Position numbers and translations under genes: made by a program
Assembly: GCA_022410635.1 (NCBI GenBank)
Contig: JAJVDF010000001.1
Coordinates: 13,533,976-13,597,975 of the forward strand
Direction of reading: 5' to 3'
DNA length: 64,000 nucleotides
DNA from: Tretioscincus oriximinensis
Lineage: Eukaryota; Chordata; Lepidosauria; Squamata; Gymnophthalmidae
Part shown: piece by piece, positions 34,561 to 49,500 of the stretch
Layout of the letters: every line of letters starts with the position of its first letter
Numbering within the stretch: position 1 is the stretch's first letter
Notes under the pieces: model-generated
Seen by the model: the letters and a program-made list of their open reading frames with translations, nothing else
Told to the model about the DNA's origin: nothing
Databases searched by the model: none

Positions 34561-37500
34561 GGGAGCCCTTTGCAGGATCTCACCAGTGGCCCTTCCCGGA
34601 CAGCCTTTGTCTAATTTTTAACCCAGTTTCAATCCACTTATGTGACGGGACGCTTCCTTCCACACAGACCTATCGGTACCCTAAGATATTCTGCAGGGAC
34701 CCTCCTAATAGTCCATTACCTTCAGTAGTTAAAGGGGCGTGGATACGAGGGGGGGGGGGCTTTTTCGGTGATGGCCCCCAGGTAATGTAATGGTCCCCAT
34801 ATGTGTCACTGAATATATTTCGGCATTTGGTGAAGACGCACCTGTTCACCTTAACCTTCGGCTGAGGGAATAACCTCTTTTCCACAATAACTACAAGTCT
34901 TTTCTTTTGCCATTCTCTATCTTAGAAAAAAAACCATCTTGGATTTTGATCATTGGGGGAAGGAAAATGACTCTTCATTTTGCTGAGGTGCTCTTCAATT
35001 CTGAAGGTGGATTGAAGCTGGATTAAAACATAGATGTTACTTCAGTCTTAGTTGATTGCATGGATGGCCCTATGGGCATCTCTTGGGTTTTTTTCCCCAG
35101 AGATGTAAAACTTAAGAATACAAGGGCAGCTTTGCAGTGTCAGACCACAGCCCATCTAGTTTCCTGGCCCATCAGCAAAGAAAGGGTCAGGCTTACATAA
35201 GAACATAAGAACATAAGAAGAGCCATACTGGATCAGGCCACAGCCCATCAAGTCCAGCATTCTGTGTCACACAGAGGCCCACCAGATGCACCTGGGCAGT
35301 CCGAACAGAGGAAAGCAAAATATGCACCTCTTCATGACTCCCTTCAAATGGTATTTCAGGAGTCCTGCCTGTTGCTCCATCCCGGAGGCAACTTCCAGAC
35401 ATCCATCCTAGTATCCATTTATACCCTTGGTGTCCATAAACCTGTCTAGTCCTGTCTTGAAACTATCCAAGCTGTTAGCTACAACTACCTCTTCAAGAAT
35501 TAAATTCCACAGGCCGATAACCCTCTGGGTGAAAAAATACTTTCACTTGTCTGTTCTCACTTGGAGTATCTGCACCATTAATTTCCCCAGCATTCCCTGC
35601 TTCTACTCGTTACCTGCAATGCTTAATAATAATCCAGAAGCATTCCAGAGCAATGGGAGCAGTCCTGAGACAAAAGCAGACACTACCGTCCAGAGCTCCT
35701 GGTTAAGGTGTGCTTTCACCATCCCTTCTCTCTCTGATTGAACAAGAGGATGGCATTCGTGCACTACCGCTCCCTTGCCCCAATTGTGCTGAGATGCAAC
35801 CATGCATGTCCAGGCTAGAAAGCCTGGGTTGCAATGTCTTCCTATTCCCTGGGCCAGATTCCTTCATCCAGGGTAAGGCATTTCCCTGCAGATTGGTATA
35901 CACTGCTTTAACATACCATAGTCTTAGGTTTAACTTGGTGAGATTTCATTATCACCAGCCTCATATATTTTGTTTACCTGTACCTGTGTGCAAAAAGATC
36001 TAGAACTGTGTCCTGATCTGCCATATTATAGGAAATCCCATTTTATCCTTAGTTGATTTTTGGACTGGTAGTATTTCAGCAGTAGAGCTATTCCATAGTT
36101 AATAGGACAAAATATACAAAAATTAAATCATTTCTATTGACCTTCAAACTTTTTTTTCCAAATGGAGATACATGTTTCTGTTACCAAGCAGGAAAAAGAT
36201 CTTGAGGTGTTGGTGAACAGTTCAATGAAAGTATCAACCCAGTGTGCAGCAGCAGCAAAAAAAAAAGCAAATTCAATGTTGGGGATCATAAGGAAAGGAA
36301 TCGAAAATAAGTCAGCAAGTGTTGTTTTCATAGAATCATAAAGTTGGAAGAGACCTCCAGGGTCATCAGGTCCAACCCCCTGCTCAGTGGAGGATTCATT
36401 AAACCATCCCAGACAGATGACTGTCCAGTCTCTGTTTGAAGACTTCTAGTGAAGGCGAACTCACCACCTCCTGTGGCAAACTGTTCCACTGGTTTATCAT
36501 CCTGACTGTTAAAAAGTTTTTTCTGATATGCAGTTTCATTCCATTGTTTCTAGTCCTTCCATGTGCTAATGAGAACAATGCTGATCGCTCTGCTCTGTGA
36601 CAGCCCTTCGGATATTTGTAGACAGCTATCGGGTCTCCTCTCAGTCTTTTCTTTTGCAGACTAAATATCCCCAGATCCTTTAACCGTTCCTCATAAGTCA
36701 TGGTTTCCAGACCACTCACCATCCTTGTAACTCTCTTTTGTACTTGCTCTAGTTTATCAATGTCCTTTTTAAATTGGGGGCCCCTGAATTGAACACAGTA
36801 TTCCAAGTGTGGTCGTACCAAAGTACTGTAGAGAGGAATAATTACTTCACGTGAGCGAGATTCTATGCCCCTCTTGATACATCCTAGGATTGTGTTTGCA
36901 CTTTTTGCAGCTGCTTCACACTGTTGACTCATGTTTAATCTGTGATCTACCAAAACACCCAGGTCCTTCTCACCTGTGCTGCTGCTCAGACATATTCCTC
37001 CCATTTTGTATGTGCTGTTTTCATTATTTTTGCCCAGATGTAGGATCTTGCATTTTTCTCTGTTAAATACATTCTGTTTGTTTCAGCCCATTGTTCAAGC
37101 TTGTCTAGATCTTTTTGAATCCTATCTCTATCTTGTTTAGTATTAGCAACACCGCCTAGTTTTGTGTCATCAGCAAATTTGGTAAGTGTTCCTTCAATTC
37201 CTTCATCTAGAACATTTATAAATATGTTAAATAGTACTGGGCCTAGGGCAGACCCTTGTGGTACACCACTTGAAACAGTCTTCAAATTGGATGTGCAACC
37301 ATTTATTATCACTCTTTGAGTATGATCACTAAGCCAGTTTTGAATCCATCTGTTATTTTGTCAGTCCCATACTTCACCATTTTTTCAATAAGGATGGAAT
37401 GAGATACTTTGTCAAATGCTTTACTGAAGTCAAAATATACCACATCTACTGCATTTCCCTGACCAATTCATTTGGTAATTCTATCATAGAAAGAAATTAG

Positions 37501-40500
37501 ATTAGTCTGGCATGACATGTTTGTTACAAATCCATGTTGGCTCTGATTAATTACTACATTCCTATCCAAATGCTGGCTTTATAACTTGTACAAGGAGCTT
37601 TCCTGGTATTGAAGTCAGACTCACAGGCCTGTAGTTTCCTGGTTCCACCTTGTTACCCTTTTTGAAGATAGGGACAACATTTGCTCTTCTCCATTCTCCT
37701 GTTGTCCATGAATTTTTAAAGAGTGATTCCACTATTACTTCTGCTAGTTCCTTCAGTACCCTGGGATGTAGTTCATCTGGGTCTGGAGATTTGAATTCAT
37801 TTAAATTAGCTAAGAGTTCTCTCACCTTTTCTCTGTCTATTAAGTGTTTTGATTCTTTTGTTCCTTCAATAGCAGAATGAAGGCCAGCTGTTGTTGTATG
37901 TCCTTTTTCAGAAAAAACAGTTGCAAAATAAGTGTTCAGAAGTTCAGCTTTCTCAGTATTGTTGCTGCATTCTTATATTCTTCCTTACAAATGTCCCCCT
38001 TCTTCCATTTCATAAACAGTATTTTTTCCCTTTTTAGTAAGTTATTAAGATTTGGGTCCAACCACAGTGGCCTCCTTAGATGCTTCCCGTGTTTTCTTCT
38101 TTGGGGAATTGTTAAAGATTGTGCTTCTAGAATCTCATTTTGCAAGATTTCCCATCCTTCTTGGACATTTCTGTCCTTTAAGACTTCCAACCATTGGATT
38201 CTACCTCCTTCTGAGTCCATCAAAATCTGCTCTTCTGAAATCCAGTCTTGAAGTCTGAGTCCTCTCAGGTCTTCCTCCCTTTGTTATGTAGAATTCAATG
38301 ATTGCATGGTCACCGCAGCCCAAGGTCCCAGCCACCCTTACTTCCTCAACCATTTCCTCCTTGTTGGTAAGAATTAGATCCAGGATAACGGATCCTCTTG
38401 TTTTTTCTTCCACTTTTTGGCAGATAAAATTATCAGCTAGAGAAGATAAAAATTTAGTAGACCCATGAGTTTTGCCCGAGAGAGATTTCCAACAAATGTC
38501 TGGCTAGTTAAAATCTCCCATAATCACTATATCATGTTCATTTGAGAGCATAGTCATCTGTTGTAGGAAGAGTTCATCCATATCTTCTGTTTGTCCAGGA
38601 GGCCTATAATAAACTCCCACAATGGTGTCCTTTCTGTTTTTCTCTCCTTGTATTCTTACCCAGACGGTTTCTACAGAGCTTCCGTTTTCTGAAACTTGAA
38701 CCTCTGAGGAGATATATGTTTTCCTAACATACAATGCGACACCNCCTCCCCTTTTGTGAAGTCTGTTTCTTATATATAAGTTGTAACCTCTAAGCTTTGT
38801 ATTCCAATCATGTGTCTCATCCCACCAAGTTTCAGTGATACCTATGATATCGTATTTATTTTCCTGTGTTAGGATGTCCAATTCTTCTTGTTTGTTTCCC
38901 ATGCTTTGTGCATTAGTGTGGAAGCATTTTAGTTTGTGATTTAGCTTGTCTTCTCTGGGTCTCTCCTAAATGTTTTGCCTTTGTTCTTTTCTTTTTATTT
39001 GGCCAGTAAGATTGTCCTCTGCATTCAATGGCTGTACATGTTTGACTGCCCTTTTACTTCCCTTCCCCTTCCGCTTTAGTTTAAAGCTGTCCTGATGAGT
39101 GATGCCAGACGCCTTCCAAAAATATTCTTTCCCATTCTTGTAAGGTGCAGCCCATCCCTTGCCAAGAGTCCATCACATAAGAAGGTCACTCCCTGGTCTA
39201 GAAATCCAAATCCCTGTTCGTAGCAACCCCATCGTAGCCAATTGTTTACCTTCAAAATCTTGTTCCATCTTCTTCTTCCATGACCATCCACTGGGAGGAT
39301 AGATGAGAAGACTACCTGTGCTCCCAGTTCCTTCACTTTCCTGCCTAGATTTTCGAAATCTCTACAGATAGTTTCAAAATCCTGTGTTGTAGTGTTGTTT
39401 GTTCCTATATGTATCAATAGAATTGGGTAGTCATCTGTAGGACAAAAAAGTCTAGGCAGCGTCTCAGAAACATCTTTGATCTGTGGTCCTGGAAGACAGC
39501 ATACCACTCGTGAAGTTATGTCAGGTCTGCCCACAGCCACTTCTGTTCCTCTCCTTTTCTTCTTCTTCTTCTCTGGGGCAATTCGTTTTTTCAGTTCAAG
39601 AGGTTTCTGAGCGCTAACTGGACTGCTCCTCATGGGTGATCTAGATGTATAATTCTGCTCCTCTTCATTGTTCGCTTGCATGAGAACCTGGTATTGGTTC
39701 TTAAGCTATAAAGGTGCTGACAGAATCCTACCCCTCCTTCTCTCAGTCACGTGTTTCCATTCTGTTTTGTCTCTTTGTGGTGAGGCCCCATTTGGAATAC
39801 TGTGTCACCATATCTTACAGTGGATATTGTGGAACAAGAGAAGGTACAGAAAAGGGCAATAAGAATAATCAAAGGGCTGGAGCACTTCCTTTATGAAATC
39901 AGGCTGCAACACCTGGGCCTCTTCAGCCTCGAAAGATTGCGTTTGAGAGATTATCTGGTTGAGATGTATAAAATCATGCATGGTGTGGATAAGGTGAATA
40001 GAGATAAGAGAAAATAATTTTTCTCTATCACACAACACTAGGACCACGGGATATTTCTTGAAACTAATGGGCAGACGAATGAGAACAGACAAAGGAAGAT
40101 ATTTTTTCACCCAGAGGGTGATTGCTAACAGCCTGGTCAGATTCAAGACAGAGGTAGACATGTTTATGGACACTTAGGGTATAAATAACTACTAGGGTAC
40201 ATCTTTTGAAACTGCCTCTGGTATGGAGACAGTGTTCATGAAATACCATTTGCAGGGAGTCAAGAATGCTGGACAAGATGGACTCTGGCACAATTCAGCA
40301 GGGCTCATCTTATGTTCTTATATGTTCTTGGATGTTTTAGGATTGCGTTTGAATCTGAAATCTCACTTACCTTCTCTGATGCAGGATGTTTATAGAAAAG
40401 GGAGAATTTCCCTGAACCCAAAGAATTTTAAATAAAAATTGCTCAGTTCAGGGAGCAATCCACGAAGCTGATGGGTTGGTGACTGGCTGAAAGGCAGGAA

Positions 40501-43500
40501 GAAAAAGTAGTGATAAACATACAAGTCTCTAAGTGGAGGACTTATCCCACAAGGTTCATTATTGTGACTTGTGTTTATTAATTTATTCGGAAATAATCTA
40601 GAGGTTGAGGTAAGTTGTGAGAACAAATTTTGCTGAGAACAAATTGTTCAAGGTAGTAAAAAGTGGAAGAATTGCAAAAAATGACCAGACGGCAACAATG
40701 ATAAGTTGCTCCTACCTTTGCTGTCATTCTGTGTGACGATGACATGGATCATCAAAGAGAGTGAATGACTTATTTCTCCCGCACTGCAGAAAGGGTGCCA
40801 CTTAGATAGGGTTGTCACATAAAAAACAGGATAGGACTTTGCAGCATTAATGTATGCAGAAGAAAGGAATTTTCATCAGATGTAGTTTCCCCTGGGGGAT
40901 GGGAGGTCACTTTTTCATACCTATTAAAGTTGCAAAGTTCTATCCCAGGTTTTCTGTGTTAGCCTCTTTTTTGCCACTTAGAAACGGACGTCACATCCTT
41001 CAAGCTTCACCTTTTTCTCTAAATATAGTTTCACCCTTGGCTCTCTGTGCATGAACTAATTTGCCCACTTCTTTTGTGACAGGAAAGTGTGGCAGGCCTG
41101 AGCAGGTAAAAAACGCTGAGATCATGGAAGGGAGCTCTGACACTAGGCTCCGTTATTCGTGTGTCAAGAATTTCAAGAGGGAAGCAGGTACCTCAAGCCT
41201 TATTGCATGCAAGCAAGATGAAACTACAAAAGAGTTCCAGTGGACTAAACCTCAGCTTGTGTGTATTAGTAAGTACCACCATGCATGCACCCAGAATGTT
41301 AAAATATGCAGCAAAAATTTACTTTGCTCCCATAAGGGTGACATCAGACATGTGCAGAATGTAAACTGCCGTGGGTGTTCAACTGTTCAACTGCAGGTGT
41401 GGCTGTTCAATTGCAGGCATGTTTGGAAGAAAAGGGTTATCTAGAACATTTCAGTCTGGCTTCAAGCCTGGTCATGGCATGGAAACCACCTTGGTCGCCC
41501 TGGTTGATGACCTACTCTGGGAGAGGGACGGGGGCAATGCGATCCTGTTTCTTCTCCTGGACCTCTCAGCGTCTTTTGATACCATTGAACATGGTATCCT
41601 CCTGGAGAGGCTATGGAGTTTAGGAATTGGTGGCAATGCATTGCAGTGGTTCCACTCCTATCTCCAAGGCTACTTCCAGAGAGTGATGGTTGGGGAGTCC
41701 TGCTCGACATCCTGGGAGCTCACTTGTGGAGTTCCTCAGGGGTCGATCCTCTCCCCCATGCTATTTAACATCTATATGAAGCCACTGGGAGAGGTCTTCA
41801 GGAGATTTGGAGTGAAGTGTCATCAATATGCAGATGACACTCAGCACTATCTCTCTGTTCCATCTGAATCAGAAGAGGTGGTTGAAGTGCTTGACTGGTG
41901 CCTGGAGGCAGTGATGAACTGGATGGGAGCCAATAAATTGAAGCTGAATCCAGACAAGACGGAGGTGCTGTGTCCTGGGGCATCACGGGTTCGTGAAATG
42001 GGGAGGCACTCTGTCCCTGATGGAGTAGAATTGCCNTATGAGGGACGGGTGCGAAATCTGGGGGTGCTCCTGGACTATGCACTGACACTTGAAAATCAGG
42101 TGGAGGCAGTAGCCAGGAGTGCCTACTTCCAGTTATGTCTGGTTCGCCAGTTATGGCCACTTCTGAACAGGGATGATCTAACCACAGTAATCCATGCTCT
42201 GGTAACTTCATAATTGGACTATTGTAATGCACTCTATATGGGGCTGCCCTTGAAAGCGGTTTGGAAGCTGCAATTGGTGCAGAATGCAGCCGCTAGACTG
42301 CTGGCTGGACACACATCATGCCAGTCTTGAAAGAGCTGCCCATCCGCTACCGAGCCCAATTCAAGGTGTTAACCTTAACTTATAAGGCCCCAAATATCTA
42401 AAGGAACGCCTTCTCCCATACCAACCTGCCCGTGCCTTAAGATCTGCAGGGGAGGCCCTCCTGGTTGTACCACCCCTTTCAACAGCCAGTGGAGTGAGAA
42501 CCCGGGGTAAGGCCTTCTTGGTTGTTGCCCCCAGTCTTTGGAATAGTCTCTCCCTCGAGGTGCATCTGTCATCATCACTATATTCTTTTAGAAGATCTTT
42601 GAAGACGCACCTCTTTCACCTGGCTTTTGGATGAAGAGATTGTCATTTTTGTCCCCACTTTTAGATATTGTTTTTATACTGTTTTAATTTGTTAATTTTT
42701 GTATTGATATTTTACTGTTGGCCGCCCTGACACCTTCAGGTATGGGGAGGGGTATAAATAAATAAATAAATTATGGAGAACACATGCTCTTTTTTGAAGT
42801 GCCTGATAGTTCACAGGGCACCTTCCACATTAATGCAATCACACTCTTCTTTCAACATACAACAGTGAACTGTCGGACATCTTAAACAGAGGAATGATTA
42901 CCATAATGGTTGCTGGAAAATCCCACCCATGGCTGGCTAGGATTGGATGGGAGATGTCCCAGCCTCCCTTTCTGTGTCCAGAAGTGGGTGGTGACCCCAC
43001 AGTCAAAAGTGGATTTACATTGCTTCTAGTCCACTTATGTTAAGGAGTGTGACAGCTCCACAGTCCCTAAGACTGTGGAGCTGGTGAAAATGGAAAGTTA
43101 TTTCCATTTGAATTGTCGGGCAAGACAGTGAATTCACCAAGAGGGGAGACTATTTTCCCCTCTTGGTGAAATGGGAATGCAGCTTCAGTCCTTTGATGCT
43201 TAAATATTTATTTATTTACATTTTTATACCGCCCTATACCCATAGGTCAGTCTAAAATCTGGAAGCCTCCTTCCCAAACCATGCCCCCTTCCCTTCCTGG
43301 ACAACTTCAGGCAATGCCCCTCCCCAAACACATTCCCTACTTTTAAAAATTGCAGGGTTTTCACAGTGCCTGTTCTGTTCTGTCCTGCCCTATCCCCTCC
43401 CACCATTCCCTCCCAGTATTTAATGGTCCAATGGGATCACAATGGCAGTGGCCTTGGTGGCAGTGGACATGACATTCATATTGTCCAGCTCCGGCAGCCC

Positions 43501-46500
43501 TGGGAGCAGCAGTATAATGGGCACTTGGTACTACTGTGATGGTAGTGGGTGTGGCACTTCTGCTACCCTCCTCCAGCAGCTCTGGGAGAGTAGAAGTCTA
43601 GTGGGCCCCTCTCATAAACAGGCCTGGAAACAAGCAGAGACATTTCTTGGATTGTTACAGTAGGAGTAGGCATGATGATCCCCATGTCCAGGGAACAGCA
43701 GAAGCGTGACAGGCAAAGTCACTGCCAGAACTGCAGCCATGACACTTCGGCTGCCTGGTTCCACTATCCCAGAGAGGAGCTGGAGGAAGGTGGCAAGCAG
43801 AAGCAAGCATGTGTCCATTTCTCAGCTTCACTCACCTGGACTGCTGGTATCTATGTGCATGTGCACGAGTGCCGGCTAGCTTTTATTCAGTTTCCATAAC
43901 AACAGCACCTATTTCAGACACTGTGAAAAAAGAAACACAAGTCAGAAGTCTACAAATTTTAATAAGTGAGTTGGCAACCCAGCTGGGTAACTGGAAATCC
44001 ATAACTTAATTCCCAATTCTCAGAGTGGCTGCTATTCCCTAAATATCTGTGAGTATTTAAATCATTCTGAGAGATGTTGTAATCCTAGGCTACAAGGACT
44101 TTGTTCACAGCTAGACTTCAGAAACAGCACCTATGCTTGCTGGACAGTGGTCCTCTTTACTGAAAGCAGAAGAAGTCTATTGATCCCATCCTCTGTCATG
44201 TACTTAAGGTAGGGTAACCCGAAAGTCCCGGGAGCCCTACTCTCAAGCTCTGTTCCAATGCCTGCCCCTAAACAGGCTCATTTTTAAAAATAGTGCGCTT
44301 TTGACAGCTCTCCTTCTCTCTTCCCTTCTCCCCCCTCCTTTCCACCACTTGCCAGAACCACGGCAACAGGGGCAGCAGTAAAGCCACCTCCACTACCTGT
44401 CCAGTCAACTATTCACCCACTCAACCAGTTAGTTGCTGGCAGTGGCAGCAGAAAGGAAGCAGTTGCTGCTCACTTACCGTGCAAGGTTCACTCATGGCTG
44501 GTTGTTGGGGACGGCAGCAAGGAGACCGACATCATTCATTCAGTTTTGATAGCCAAACAGTAGGCAACAATAGTGACTCATTCAGCCTGCCCACCCCGCT
44601 GGTTCCAGTTCCAGTTTCAGGAGCAAGAGTCGGAGCATGGGCAGTGGGCAGGAGCAAGGAAGTGAGCGGCTTTTTTGAGCTGCTGGTTGTTGCAGGCCAG
44701 CAATCTGTCCAGATGATAGATGAGAAGAGCTAAAGAAACCTGTGAATTTTAAAAATCTTAGATTTCTCAGGAAATTTGAGACTTAATCTAAAAATTCCTA
44801 GGAAAGTTACCACATCCCAAATATTCAGGAGTACTCCAGCCATTCCAACCTTAGCATAAGAAGATGGGTGTAACTGAAAGTTAGGGAAAAAGAGAGAGTC
44901 AGCAAATGATGAACCTTTCTGCACTGACACTTGCATCAGTCCAGCGCATGAGCTCGACTTCTCCTGGGCATTATGTAATGCAGCCTGGGATGAAACTGAA
45001 GAAACTTCCCTCCTTACTGGATTGCTTCATTCATGTTGAATGGAGCGTAGCCTTGACAATCAAAATGGCCACCTAGGCGGGATACTAGAATATCTGTTCA
45101 ACATCTGCTTCAGTTTAACCAGCAGACCCATTTCAGCAACTAGGGGCTTCTAGCCATTGGAGAACCTAAAAGCTGACCCAAAGATGATGCAAAAATGAAG
45201 GGGAACTATCCAGATACTGTTTTCTAAATGCAAAAGATTTGCACTGTGGCAGTGATAGCGAGCCTATGACATGCATGTCAAAGGTGACACACGAAGACAT
45301 TTTGGGTGACACACTGCCGACCTGATTAAATTAAAAATTAAGAATTAAAAAATGTTAATAAAAATTTTTTCAGTGCATAAAACCAATAAAAGAAACCAAC
45401 TGACAGATGAAGTTAGCAGTGTTTACTTGGGCTTGAAGTGTACAAAATAACCTTCAACTGAAGATTTAGTAAATGAAATTCACAACAAAAAAGGTCTCTA
45501 ATGTAAAGAATGGTTTGCTTTGGCTTTTTTAATACATACATACATAATGGTACATCAAAAATAGTACAAAATTATGGATATTTCTAGATGTGTCCCAGCA
45601 CCCAAGTTAAACTAAGTGGTTTTGACACACTAAGCACAAAAGATTTGCCATCACAGGTGTAAATTATGTCAGGCCCCAAATCTTTTCTCATGTCCTAGGG
45701 AATGCTGGCCAGTCTCTCCCCTTTTTGTTCACTGAGCTATGTAGCTGTACACATAGGAATGCCAACAACAGATACCGTATCTTCAATCTATACCTTCCTA
45801 TCTATCTAATGTGTTTATTCTTTCCCTGCACACAGCCATTCCCATAGAGAAAACTTCCTGGAATGGTTGATCATTAAAGCTCCTTTGTAAACCATTTCTT
45901 TTTCATTTCTCTTTGTAAGGTGGCATGTTCCTGTATTTTGGAGACTTTTCATACTGGGTGGTGGACAAGCATAGTTCACCTCTGGGCCTGTTCTGTGCAT
46001 ACTCTAGAGCAGAGGTGGGCAATTAATTTTCCCAAGGGGCCACAGGAGAAATTGGGATGGTTTTAGAGGGACGGACTAGCAAAGTTCAACTATAGTTCAA
46101 CCTTCGCTCCAAAACCATATAACAGTAAAACCATGCCCCCAACTCTGAGCTCAGATGGACAGGCCATTCAGAGACAGTAGGCGGGTCACTTGTGGCCCTC
46201 AGGCCATCCTTGCTCAGGTCTGTTCTAGAGTGTACTAGAAAGACCACACCTTGTTCTAGTATGTTCCATCTTCATAGGATAGAATGGAGACTGGATTAGG
46301 GTGCACAAAACGACATCCTGGTTTTGTCTACTAATAGATGCCTTTTTTGAAGTCTATCGCTATACTGGGGTATATTAATATAATGCCATGAAGGCATTCA
46401 TTATCCAGTATATTCCAAGGAGTCTCTTTCTGCATTGCAACAAATTGATATTGAAATGCGTCATTGGGGCTCCAAGGGTCAAGACATTCTAGACTTCAGA

Positions 46501-49500
46501 GCACTTGAAACACACTCCCATCCCATACCTGAAGCTAGCACATGGTTTAGAACCAGCAGAGGTTCTGGTTTGAAACAGGCCATCTCGATGCAAGTGGTTA
46601 TTCCAGCCCAGACCCCTTGCAGACTCTCCATTCTTTGTAGGTGGAAAAACTTGCAAAATTGGAAGTGTATCAAATATTTATTTTCCGCACTAATGATGTC
46701 ACATACATTTTATGATCAGCCAAAACTTCTTCTCAAACTTTCTTTTCTCTTCCAACCAAAAAGGAGACCCATCTCTGCCTGAAAGAACAACAGAAGATTC
46801 CAAAAGAGGTAAGACCATTTGCCTTCTTTTGTTGCTTAATATGATAGGTTGCTTAATATTTAAGGGCTTTTGCACTCTAAAGGGGCCCAACGTCTCCTTC
46901 CCATATTCTGGTACAGTATAAGGGAAGCCATGTTCTGGACTAGTAAGCTCCACCCACATGGGGACATAGCTCACAGATCAGACTAGGCAACCCAAAATAG
47001 CTTTCTAATCTGGAATATTGGTAAACCTTTTTTTAAAAAGCCCAAATGAGGACCAAGAGCTGCTAAAGTACGTCACAGTAGCATGTAAATACAGTAGATG
47101 TGTTAGTGAGATAAGGAATCTCCTCTTGAATCAAAATTAGGGAACAGAAATTCTTTCCATCATTTATTGAAGAAACGTTGATAGTACATCATGTACATTA
47201 TACAAGCAGATAAATCCCACTTTTATCTGTATATGAACCAATCAGAGAGATAACAGTGATTCCCACTCTGCTGGGCTTGGCACACAGGAATCCAAGGGGG
47301 AAAGTCAAAATAATTCCACAAAGCAAGTGAAAGTGATTTCATACAGCACTAACGAGATCCCTTTTCTCCTTGATAAGAATCAAGCTGTATCCAATCGTCA
47401 CTTATTTATCTGCTATAATTGGCTATTCTGAAATAAAACTGAAATATTCTACTTAAAAAAAAACAAGATTCCTTCATGTTCCTCTTCAGCAATTTACTTC
47501 CAGAAAGTTAGTGCCAGCTAGAACCCTAGATAGCTTTTAGACAGGTTAATGGAAGCCAACGGTATAAATAGCTACTAGGATGGATCTCTTGATACTGCCT
47601 CTGGGACAGAGCAACAGGCAATATTCCTGAAGAACCATTTGCAGGGTTGAGAACAAGTGAGGGTTTTGCCTTCTTCTGCTTCAGACTGCCCAGGTGCAAT
47701 TGGTGGAGGCACACCAAACAATTCTACCAAAATGGGTCTGCAGCTCCAAGACTCCAGACTCACTTTCCTGACATCATAATCCTTGGAGCCAGCATGGGGC
47801 TGTCATGGAACAGCTATCTAAATGTGGATAGATGTAATCCAAGGAGATTGGATTAGGTGAGAAAGTAAACGTTAAAACCAATTACTAAAAACAATTATGG
47901 ACGCTAGTATCCCAAGCATGTGGCATATAAATATCTTCTAAGTGTGAGAAATGAGAAAGTTGGATGGTGGTGGTTTTGTAGTGACACACAAGAGCCCACA
48001 CATACCAGCTTTGAAAAGCCTCTCTACAGGACTCCTCCTGTGGATTTTAATACCTGGCTGGTTAAAACTTACCTGCCTTTGATTCTTAATTCTTGTTAAT
48101 AATCCTTTAAGGGTAGGACGATTCTATTTTAAAATACATTTTACTACTAGTTTTTATTATATAATGATGCAATTCACTCTAGGCCTTTCAGTTAATGGGC
48201 GGGATGCAAGTCCTGTAAATATAGATAATTAGGTGCGCGTACACACACTAATAGTGTTGTCAGAGGAGAATTTCACTGTCATACCATAGTAGTGAAAAGT
48301 ATCAAGTTTTGTTTTTCCTAATCTTCAATAACCCGTGTACTGATAGGACCAAGTTACTTATCTTTAATTCAGTCATTATTACAACTTCAAAACCTGCTCT
48401 TGGAGAAACTGGGACTTCCACACTGGCAAATTCAAAGACTACTGGAGTAAACAGAAGCAAGACCATCTTGCAAACTGCCTCAGATCCCATCACTCCTCTA
48501 CCTGGAGGCACCACATCAACAGAAGAGGGGTCTATACCTCACGGTTCTGGTACTGTCTATAAAAATGCAGCAGTATGGGAGACTTCTGCCACCATACAAA
48601 TCTCTAAATTCAAGACTAGCAAATATACTTCAGCAGGACCTACATATATGGATTTATCACCCAAGGGAACCACTGGAAATCCTCCACAGACATCTAATCC
48701 ACATAATCTACAGGGATTCACAGGTTGGTCACCGAAAGATGAAATACAAGCAACTAGCTACTCNGCTATTGCCTAATTGAGCCATGCCTATTTAACCCTC
48801 TTTCTAACATTCATCTTTGATTTTCCAAGTTATAGCTCTCAGTCATGATTTGTTATGGAAGTCGAAGATCTTTGAAGACCTGTTTCTGGGAATCCAAGAT
48901 CTTTTATTCATTTAACATGCTAATTATATGTTAATAAATCTAATTTCCTCCAGATTAGCTATAGCAGTGCACATCTGGATTAAGCAGGTTGGGCAGCAAT
49001 AGAACTGGGACAACAGAAGAGTCAATTAGCAAGTTATGGTTCTGTCTTCTGCTGCTCCTGCTTGAGATATCCAGAAACAATTTTATTCATTCATTCATCC
49101 ATTTGTTTGTTTGTCCCTCCCTGTATTCAGGGCTCCCAGGGAAAGTTTCAATAAAATACTTTAAAAACAGAACAGAATGACTAAAAAACAGTAACAGTGC
49201 CCATATGGGAGAGGACTTTATTCCCTGAGATGACGGTAAGGGTGAACAGGTATGTCTTCACCAGACATGTAACATATACAGTGTAGGACACCTGATGCGT
49301 CTCGTTCCGTAATCTGGGGGCATCACCAAGAAAGTCCTCCCAAGTGTCTGCACTCCTTTAAGGACTGAAGGTTGTGGGACTATCAAGAGAGCCTATTTTA
49401 AGATATTGGAGTGCAGGTAGCCCTGCATGGGAGAAGACATTCCTTTGGGTCCAAGCTACTTAGATCCTTATAAGACAATATCTTGAACTGGGCTCTGTTG

